DNA of 64,000 nt from a virus. The stretch covers positions 62,001 through 126,000 of the IMG/VR virus record IMGVR_UViG_3300023223_000669; one strand, written 5' to 3'. A program made the position numbers and the translations under genes. The stretch's first letter is position 1; the number at the start of each line of letters is the position of its first letter. Positions 31,817 to 39,000 of the stretch are shown one piece after another. The notes beneath the pieces are model-generated. The model was not told the origin of the DNA. It saw nothing but the letters and a program-made list of their open reading frames with translations, and did no database searches.

Positions 31817-33319
31817 ATGAACGTACTATCTGAAGTCCCGAGACCGCCCTTGGCAGCAGTTGTTGTTCAATACAACGGCTGTGTGCTAACGCCCGCACCG
31901 CTGATTGATTGGACAGTAGAGCCCCAGTTTAGTGGTAGTGGTACGCGTCTTGCGGATCTCAACCGTCTGACGCTGACGGGTACGATTCTTGTATCACCCT
32001 CGGGTAGTTATGAGCAGATGTATGTTAAGCAGGAAGAACTGCGTACCGCATTCTCTGTTGACGAAAAAGACTTTGTTATTCTGGCTGGTCCTGCCAATAA
32101 GAGCCTAGCCGAAGGGACTGTTATCTGTTCTGGTTTGAAACCAAAGGTCACCAGTCTCAATATTCCGGCAGACACTCAGTTCATTCGTATTGACTACACG
32201 ATTGAGCTGGAAGACCTAGTTGCTGCCTCTGGTGTCACGAACGTTACATCTAGCCTAACTGATCAATGGTCGTTCACGGAAGATCCTGATTCCTGCACAG
32301 TCAATGTTTCCCACCAAGTTAGTGCTGAAGGTGTCGATGGAGAAACGGATAAGTTTGAACAGGCCCGACGTGCCGTTAAATCCCGTCTTGGCATTGACAA
32401 GCTTCCACTCAGTATCCCATGCTTTGTGGAGCCGAACGCATCGGGCCTATTCGGATTTACTCATCCAGCAGTAGCCGGTGGCGGGCCCATTTTCGAAGTA
32501 TCGGTTCAACGTGAAGAAGTAGCTGATGTTGTCAATGGTACCTATTCTGCTACTGAAATATTCACTATTGTTAGTGGTGTACCATTCTTCTTCACACAAC
32601 GCACGGAAGCATTTGAAGAAGGTGAGGATGGTGTAGCTAACGTTACGATTGCCGGGACGGTACAGGGGCTTGGTCGTACGGTACCCGATTTTCCACTTGG
32701 GGGAGTTGGTTTTGAACGTGCTTGTTCTGGGTTCGTCAATACTGTGCGTCCACAGTTACAGTGGGACGCCTCTGGTGTATATGAAAAATACAAACAGGGT
32801 GTTTCTATTAGTGGTTTGGCCCTGTCGAAACCTACGGCATTCTCTACTACACAAAACGTATGTCGTGGCACAATAGATTTTTCTATTACATTTACTGATG
32901 ACCTAACAGCTCATTTACCCAGTGGTATTGTAAACAGATCATGTAGTGTTGCAACCATAGAGGGTATCCGACTGTTTGCAAGCCACGCAATTCCATTCAG
33001 ACGACTTGGTAATATTGTTCAAGATATTAAGACATCAACAGAGGGCTCTATTTCCATTGTGTGTCAGGCACAGGCTAGAAGTACTGGCGACAACGCAGCA
33101 GACACCAATCGTGCTATCCAGTTTGTTCAAGATGAAATCAATAGGCTCAAGAATCAACATGCTAATCCCGCTGATTTTGTGACTTTGCGTATTGCCAATC
33201 TGAACCAACAGTTTAGTGATACTGATCTTACTAGTGCGGTTACACTTGATTTTGCCTTTACAGTCGATCTGGCAGCCGTGCCGAACGAGACTTCTGATAT
33301 TTCCCTGAGGACACTATAA
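31817..33319 (+). CDS. Distal tail / tail-tip protein candidate, 500 aa
   Basis: The 500-residue protein is beta-rich. The first 150 residues resemble a distal-tail ring domain: a lead strand, VVQYNGCVLTPAPLIDW, a long LNRLTLTGTILV strand pair and a DYTIELEDL segment. Repeated beta-strand stretches with Ser-Gly turns follow. It is the first gene after the tape measure, the usual place of the distal tail protein that caps the tube and starts the tip. No diagnostic motif of a specific family was found. It ends TAATG into the next gene. Confidence 0.55.
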   Translation: MNVLSEVPRPPLAAVVVQYNGCVLTPAPLIDWTVEPQFSGSGTRLADLNRLTLTGTILVSPSGSYEQMYVKQEELRTAFSVDEKDFVILAGPANKSLAEGTVICSGLKPKVTSLNIPADTQFIRIDYTIELEDLVAASGVTNVTSSLTDQWSFTEDPDSCTVNVSHQVSAEGVDGETDKFEQARRAVKSRLGIDKLPLSIPCFVEPNASGLFGFTHPAVAGGGPIFEVSVQREEVADVVNGTYSATEIFTIVSGVPFFFTQRTEAFEEGEDGVANVTIAGTVQGLGRTVPDFPLGGVGFERACSGFVNTVRPQLQWDASGVYEKYKQGVSISGLALSKPTAFSTTQNVCRGTIDFSITFTDDLTAHLPSGIVNRSCSVATIEGIRLFASHAIPFRRLGNIVQDIKTSTEGSISIVCQAQARSTGDNAADTNRAIQFVQDEINRLKNQHANPADFVTLRIANLNQQFSDTDLTSAVTLDFAFTVDLAAVPNETSDISLRTL

Positions 33320-33873
33320 TGGTTGACTTTCCCGATGTCGAATGGATACAACAGGATCCTGCTGTGGACCCTTCTGGATTCCGTGATGCCAAAACCGTAG
33401 GGTTCCTCAAGAATATTGATACATCTGCCGGTGGTGTATTAGATTATGGCCAGTTGAATACTACGGGCTCTGGTGCTATCACAGAAACAAATCTGGCCTA
33501 TGCCCGAGTGAATACTTTTGGTGATGCCAGTGGCGTATTCAACATGCGTGTATTTTTGACGAATGTTACTTCATGGGGAGCAGGTACATTCCGATTTTTG
33601 GAGCGTAAAGAATTACATTTCGTGCCTAGTCTAGTATTAGATTCATCTGCTGAAAACACACCAACGGTCGTACCAACAGCCGCGAATTTTCTTGGTACAA
33701 TCACGGAGCCTGAATTCCCATTGGGCAAAACATTGATGAGTGGTGTTTTAGATAATGATGCGAGTCAATATTTGCATGTGGCCGTTGAGGTAGGAGTTGA
33801 TGTTCCTATTGGTACGTATGGTGGTGCTGGTGCTGGTACATTCCGCTATAGACTTCTTTATGACTTCTCATAA
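33319..33873 (+). CDS. Tail-tip protein, 184 aa, paralogue of 34046 product
   Basis: This 184-residue beta-rich protein is of unrecognised family. Its C-terminal 40 residues, with the YLHVAVEVGVDVPIGTYG pattern and a G-x-G-x-F/L-R-Y-R-L-L-Y-D-F end, align with the end of the product at 34046 (V-Y-L-N-I-V-I-P-L-G ... G-T-F-G). The two probably arose by duplication and may occupy similar places in the tip or fibre. The start overlaps the preceding stop and the next gene begins on its own stop (TAATG). Confidence 0.55.
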   Translation: MVDFPDVEWIQQDPAVDPSGFRDAKTVGFLKNIDTSAGGVLDYGQLNTTGSGAITETNLAYARVNTFGDASGVFNMRVFLTNVTSWGAGTFRFLERKELHFVPSLVLDSSAENTPTVVPTAANFLGTITEPEFPLGKTLMSGVLDNDASQYLHVAVEVGVDVPIGTYGGAGAGTFRYRLLYDFS

Positions 33874-34049
33874 TGTCTGATGATATCGAATTACGTAAGG
33901 TTGGCGAAGTAGACATAGACTCTCTGCCTCGCGGCGTGAAAGCTATCATCTTTGCAGACAAGATAGTTTTTGCCCGTCGTACGGCTGGTCGCTTTGTACC
34001 GTTGTCAGACGAAGAACAAGAACGCCTTAGAAAGAAACATGTGAAATGA
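33873..34049 (+). CDS. Hypothetical small protein between two tail paralogues, 58 aa
   Basis: A 58-codon frame starts at ATG 33873 (overlapping the previous stop, TAATG) and ends TGA at 34047-34049, overlapping the next ATG (ATGA). The product begins MSDDIELRKVGEV and contains a compact beta-hairpin-like middle (KAIIFADKIVFARR), ending in a charged helix (EEQERLRKKHVK). The coupled starts and stops on both sides argue that it is real. I do not recognise it. Confidence 0.6.
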   Translation: MSDDIELRKVGEVDIDSLPRGVKAIIFADKIVFARRTAGRFVPLSDEEQERLRKKHVK

Positions 34050-34708
34050 GTGCTGGAGACTTCCCCGTAATTCGTGTCTTTGAATGGGACACGGCTGAAG
34101 TGGCAAGCCCCGTGGGGACACGGAACTTGCCAGGGGGGAGCTTTGCATTCAAACAGATCGTGTCTTCCGGTTGTGCTACCGTAGATCCCAGTAATCCGGG
34201 CACAACCTCTGGTACTCTCGTGTTTCAAGATACCAAGTTTGATCTTAGCAATCTACCCCTGCCGTCACATCTAGCATCGAAGGTCACGGCCATTACGTTT
34301 AACCTCGCCGCCAGTGGTACGGCCATTTCAGACCTTAAACTTTTTGTGGTAGATGATAGTGCTTTTCAAGGAAGTGCCGACGAAGGATTAGACAGAGCTT
34401 TTATACAGGCTTCTCCTAGTGGCGGTAATTGGCTACCACTCGTAGAGATGCCTTCGGGGTCCGTGAGCCGTCTTCCATTGATAGTTCCTACAGTCCCAAA
34501 CGTACTCCGTCAGGATGGCGGCAATGCCCTTGTAGGCGAGGATGACCAGAATTCATCTGAATTTGTGTACTTAAATATTGTGATCCCGCTCGGTACACCC
34601 CTGGGCACTTTTGGCGTCTGTGGCTCTGGTATTCTGAGGCTAGCATTAGTTTTTAACTACTGGTCCAATGACTTCATTCTGGAGTTTGGCGATCCTACAG
34701 TGGGTTAG
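34046..34708 (+). CDS. Tail-tip protein, 220 aa, paralogue of 33319 product
   Basis: The 220-residue protein is beta-rich, with Gly, Ser and Thr turns and a DLKLFVVDDSAF strand in the middle. The final 45 residues (VYLNIVIPLGTPLGTFG, then G-S-G-I-L-R-L-A-L-V-F-N-Y) match the end of the 33319 product. The family is unknown. The start overlaps the preceding 58-codon gene. The stop codon TAG lies inside a late-type box, so the unit downstream may have its own promoter. Confidence 0.55.
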   Translation: MSAGDFPVIRVFEWDTAEVASPVGTRNLPGGSFAFKQIVSSGCATVDPSNPGTTSGTLVFQDTKFDLSNLPLPSHLASKVTAITFNLAASGTAISDLKLFVVDDSAFQGSADEGLDRAFIQASPSGGNWLPLVEMPSGSVSRLPLIVPTVPNVLRQDGGNALVGEDDQNSSEFVYLNIVIPLGTPLGTFGVCGSGILRLALVFNYWSNDFILEFGDPTVG

Positions 34709-34714
34709 TGTATT
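34705..34714 (+). promoter_or_regulatory. Late-type promoter-like box TTAGTGTATT
   Basis: This exact copy includes the stop codon of the preceding gene and lies 53 nt before ATG 34768. A small hairpin AGGTC/GACCT (34723-34737) and the palindrome CGAACGTTCG (34740-34749) stand between box and gene. Confidence 0.45.
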
Positions 34715-34767
34715 ATACAGTGAGGTCATATCGACCTATCGAACGTTCGTTTTAATGGAGGTAAGCT

Positions 34768-34953
34768 ATGGCTACTTTTAACGCAACTAGTAGCACCAAT
34801 AACGCTAACCAAGTCCTCTGGGGCTGGAGCACGAAGCTCGTGCTGCACACTGACCGTGCGGTCACTGGCACCGCTCGCGGTGACCAAGTGCAGGCTGTAG
34901 AGAATCTGGGCGTGGGTGTTGCGGCGGGAGATCCATTCACATTACTGACGTAA
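34768..34953 (+). CDS. Small virion-like protein, 61 aa
   Basis: The 61-residue protein has a strong ribosome-binding site (AATGGAGGTAAGCT) and lies alone between a late-type box and a hairpin, a monocistronic layout suggesting high expression. It is Ser/Thr/Asn-rich at the N-terminus (NATSSTNNANQ) and then has strand-like sequence with a tryptophan pair (LWGW). A small tail or capsid surface protein is plausible. I do not recognise it. Confidence 0.6.
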   Translation: MATFNATSSTNNANQVLWGWSTKLVLHTDRAVTGTARGDQVQAVENLGVGVAAGDPFTLLT

Positions 34954-34979
34954 TCTGACGGATTTTTGCTAAAAACAGG

Positions 34980-35005
34980 GCCGCTGTTCGTTCGCGAACA
35001 GCGGC
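34980..35005 (+). terminator. Hairpin terminator with TTCG loop
   Basis: A perfect 11-bp stem (GCCGCTGTTCG with CGAACAGCGGC) has a 4-nt TTCG loop. The following TCTTAGTTTATT is only moderately T-rich, and the box variant begins there, so the hairpin may mark both the end of one unit and the start of the next. Confidence 0.65.
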
Positions 35006-35007
35006 TC

Positions 35008-35017
35008 TTAGTTTATT
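35008..35017 (+). promoter_or_regulatory. Late-type promoter-like box, variant TTAGTTTATT
   Basis: The same variant occurs at 13269. It lies 3 nt after the hairpin at 34980-35005 and 43 nt before the HNH start at 35061, nearly the same leader length as at 7917 and 16757. Confidence 0.4.
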
Positions 35018-35060
35018 ATCATATGGACGTAGCTCGAAGCTTAGTTCACGGAGAAAGGAA

Positions 35061-35609
35061 ATGGTTAAAACATGTAGCAGATGTGGCCTTGAAAAAGACC
35101 TGACGGACTTTTATAGGGATCGTCGTCACAGGGATGGTTATCGCTCTGATTGTAAGGCGTGTCACACGCCAGTAGTCCGTAAATACCAAGCTACCAAAAA
35201 CGGCAAGGCCGTTGCCAGGCTTTCTGATAAGCGACGAATTGGCACCGTAAAGCGTAAAGCGTCTCACAATCGAGCTACTGCTCGTTATAAGAAAACACCA
35301 CATGGCCGTCTTGTAGAGAACGCCTGTAGCCATCGTCGCCGAGAGCGTCAAATAGGTTTAGATTCCACATGGAGCAAAGAAGACATTCTAGAGGTCTATG
35401 CTCGTTTCGGGGATAAGTGTTTTGTGTGTGATACGTCCCATGATCTTTCGATTGATCATCACCGCCCCCTATCTGAAGGGCATAGTCTTTGTCTTGAAAA
35501 CGCTGTACTCCTTTGTGTTTCATGCAACGCATCTAAGAGCACAAAAGATCCACAAGACTTCTATGCTCAAGAGCAAATGGAGGTTCTCAATGGTCTCGGC
35601 ATCATTTGA
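35061..35609 (+). CDS. HNH homing endonuclease
   Basis: The 182-residue protein has the GGAGAAAGGAA ribosome-binding site upstream. It has an N-terminal Cys4 knuckle (C-x2-C, then C-x2-C near residues 5-33), a basic linker, then the core: C-F-V-C, a SIDHHRPL catalytic motif and NAVLLCVSCNASKS, with a C-terminal D-F-Y-A-Q-E-Q. It aligns along most of its length with the endonuclease at 10804, so the two are paralogues within one genome. It sits between the small virion gene and the adhesin cluster, and its end overlaps the next gene by 20 nt. Confidence 0.85.
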   Translation: MVKTCSRCGLEKDLTDFYRDRRHRDGYRSDCKACHTPVVRKYQATKNGKAVARLSDKRRIGTVKRKASHNRATARYKKTPHGRLVENACSHRRRERQIGLDSTWSKEDILEVYARFGDKCFVCDTSHDLSIDHHRPLSEGHSLCLENAVLLCVSCNASKSTKDPQDFYAQEQMEVLNGLGII

Positions 35610-36060
35610 GCACGAGGGTAATAGTGGCCTCCTGAAGTTGACAACTCACTTCGGTTGCGAAGTGGAGATCGTATGCGATAAGCTGAACGACGAGACGTTC
35701 AAGCTAGGCGGGACCGCAGTAAACGCGGTGGTCGTATACGAGGGGCTCGTTCTACAGCTTCCTGCTTGCCCATCCTTTGTTCGTTTTAGAGCCTTTCGTT
35801 CGGAAGAGGTTTACTTTGAGGACGAAGGCGTGATGTCCCACGAGGAGTGGGACGTGGCCGATCGCCATTGTTATGTGACTGAGTATTACAGTCTAGACAT
35901 GGAAGGTAAACCACCGGGCTGGTTTATCAGCAAAAGGCCAATCCAAGACGCCAACCACCTGTTCGTTAATCTTGATGTCTTAGATGGTGGTGGTAACGTT
36001 GTGAAGAGATACAGGGTCTCTCCATTTACAGGTGAACATGTTATTCGAGAGGGACTCTAA
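35590..36060 (+). CDS. Hypothetical protein before the adhesin, 156 aa
   Basis: This 156-residue unrecognised protein starts at ATG 35590, chosen because a GGAGG element lies 7 nt upstream; the longer frame from 35398 would lie inside the HNH gene. It is beta-rich (LKLTTHFGCEVEIVCDKL) with a YYSLDMEGKPPGWFISKRP middle and no membrane helix. It is immediately followed by the adhesin start with no gap, so it may be an assembly or attachment partner of the adhesin. Confidence 0.5.
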   Translation: MVSASFEHEGNSGLLKLTTHFGCEVEIVCDKLNDETFKLGGTAVNAVVVYEGLVLQLPACPSFVRFRAFRSEEVYFEDEGVMSHEEWDVADRHCYVTEYYSLDMEGKPPGWFISKRPIQDANHLFVNLDVLDGGGNVVKRYRVSPFTGEHVIREGL

Positions 36061-39000
36061 ATGGTCGATCTTGTCACTGACAATCACTTGATTGGTTTCT
36101 GGCCAATGGATGAACCCAGCGGGACTCCAACGTTCAAGAACTATTCTCCTTCGTATGCCGGTAAGCCCAGTGGCATTTCGTTTGATTTACATCAACAACA
36201 AGCTACTGTTGGTGCCGTTGGTGCTATCAGTGAATGGCTTGGCAATACTGAAGTGACGGAATCTGGTGCGTTCACATATCGTGGCGTACAATTACATGGC
36301 AACTATCAATCTGTACAGACTGTTGCTAGTAGACATGTTAAATATCTGACTATTGGTCATGGTGGTTTTGGTCCTAGACACAAAACATTGACAGCACCTA
36401 CTGCCCAGAGTGGTTTCACATTTGGTCTTTGGGTGTTACCGCAGTCTGATGGCTATGATGGATTTGTTGATGGTGCAGATAATAGTCAGAAACAACACGG
36501 CCTAGGCAATGCTTTGTTTTTCCGTGGTGATGATGATCATGGTATCATGATTGGTGTGTCTGGGCAACTTATCGGAGGTTCCCAGTTTAGTGCTTTAGAA
36601 TTTGGTGGCCCACATCGTCTAACAGGATATGTATATGTTACTGGTGGTGATACTGCTAATCCGAGTACAGATGCTCGTGCCGAGATTCTAGAGACGCCTC
36701 TTGAGTCTGGCCAATTTGTGCATTTGACATGTTCATATCGCTATATTGATGGCACAGTCAATGAAGTTGTCCTTTATAAAAACGGAAGAGTGACAGCTAG
36801 TGGCACGACGGACGCTGGTTTACATGCTGCTGCTACACCTGCAGCGAATAACTTTGATGATGTGAAGTGGGCCATTGGTGCATCTGTTGACGATGGAGAC
36901 GGTAATCCAGCAGGAGTATATGACTTGACAACAGGATGGAACCATCTTGTTTCTGGTGCGTATTATTTTGCTCGTGTTTTGCACGAGGGCGAAGTTCAAG
37001 AAATGCATGAGAGAGGTGGTTTACAGAGAACCACTGGTAATATTGGTCCTGCGACAGCGGCGGTTAGCATTGATGATACTAGGCTACTGGCTTACTATTC
37101 ATTTGCTGCTGTTGGATATGCTGATGCATCTCGTCATCACCGTCCCTTGATTGCTGGCGTTGATGAGGGTGACCGTAGTACTCTTGCCGCATTTGCTGGC
37201 CCCTTTGGTCGTGGTGGTCTTTACAAAACGTCTCCAGCCGATACTTTGATAGCTTCTAGTGGTCTTACGTTTGCTTTTGCTGAATCTACTGCTGGATTCA
37301 CTATTGGTATTCGTTACGCACAGCAACTCAGTCCTACGTTTCCTAATAACGTTTTATTCAGTTTTGGTACTTGTGGCACGACATTCAATCCTACGGTTGT
37401 TAATTCCACTATGGGGCTCAGAGTATCCCGCGACACGACTCTCGACAGGGTATTTGCTCAAGTATTTCCAATTGGAGATGAAAATACTGTAGTGACTCTT
37501 ACCAGTAGTGATTTTGATCAAGCTGACCGGGTTATGGCCCATATGGCTTTTGCGTATTCTGTTGCCGATGATGGTTTTGCCCTGTATATTGATGGTGAAT
37601 TACATGCTAGTGGTACAGCACAAAACCCATTGATGCCTCACATGTTAAACTTGGCTGCTAGTGGTTTCCCTCTAGCATTTATTGGCGGCATTGCAGCGGA
37701 CAATCCCTTTGTTCTAGCTTCGGTTTCTGATGAAACCACGATTTGTGATATCTCAATTTTCGATTCTCCGTTAGGACAGGATGAAATTAGAGCCATCGCT
37801 CAGAGTGGTATCGATATTGTGCCATTGATGCGTACTCCGCACGATCCTCGTCTAGCTGGTTACTGGCCATGCACAGATTTTGATGGTGATGATGTTTTAA
37901 TTGAGGACCGTGCTAAGGTATGGCAGAACGAAGCGTCAGCACCGCTACGTTACTCTTTGAGTGATGAAGTCTGGGATGAGCTTGAGCTTTTAGACAATGA
38001 GGGTCCATGGATTCGTAGAGATGAATTTGTAGCCAAGACTCTTCCTCCAGAGCTTGCGAGCTTCGGTAACCTGGGTATTACTAGTGGTGCTTTCACGGTT
38101 AACACACAGGGCTCTAGACCGCTTGGCGAGAACGTCGATTCTAAATCTTCGGTTGCGAACTTCCCAACTAGATGGCGTGCCAATCCAGAAGATAACGATT
38201 TAGTAGCTACTCATCCATTTGGTGAATACATCATTATGTTTGATGTGACGCCTAGTGGCACCGTGCCGCCCGCACTAGAGTTTGCCACTAATATGGATTT
38301 TAATTCCGTTGTTTTTACGCTGACCGATAACAACGACGAGTTCATGGCATACCTGACCTCTGTAAATGCCGCCCAAGGTTCTGGTATTAGTCTTTGTTTC
38401 ATGGGGCGTGAAGTTAGTGCTGGTCAATCTCATGTTTCTGGTGAGGTACCCTATGGAGTTCCTACTCATGTCATGTATCACATGAAGTGGGACGATCCAA
38501 ATAATACTTCTTCGACTGCCCTGATTAGTTATTTAACTGCTCGTCTATATATTGCTGGTGTACCTATCATGCATCGTCGTATGTTAGGTCCAGATTCTAG
38601 ATTATGGCCAGATCAACAGGGTGGTGCTAGCCTTGACGAATGGATGTTAAACATTGGTGGTGAAGCTATTGATGAAGCCGAGACAGGACATGCTACTATC
38701 GCGGAAGTTGGTCTTGGTGGTAATTATGTACGCAACTTCACAATTATGCGTGGCACTTTCTCGCCTGATGATATCAGAAACTTTGCTGTATCTGGTATTG
38801 AAGATAAAGCACCTTTGACGGGGTTCAATGATGGTGCTTTACCCACAACCCAAGTGACTACTGCTGATGCTGCTCTTGAGGGCTATTGGCGTTTCAGTGG
38901 TCAGCCATCTGGAGAAACCGATCTCGGTCCTGCTGGTAATGATCTAGTTTCCCTGGCGAAACAAGCGATTGAAGACGGCGTTTTTACTCCTGGTGCGAAC

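Noticed and set aside
35398-35589. Longer start for the 35590 gene
   Set aside because: The extension lies inside the HNH gene in another frame and has no ribosome-binding site; GGAGG precedes ATG 35590.
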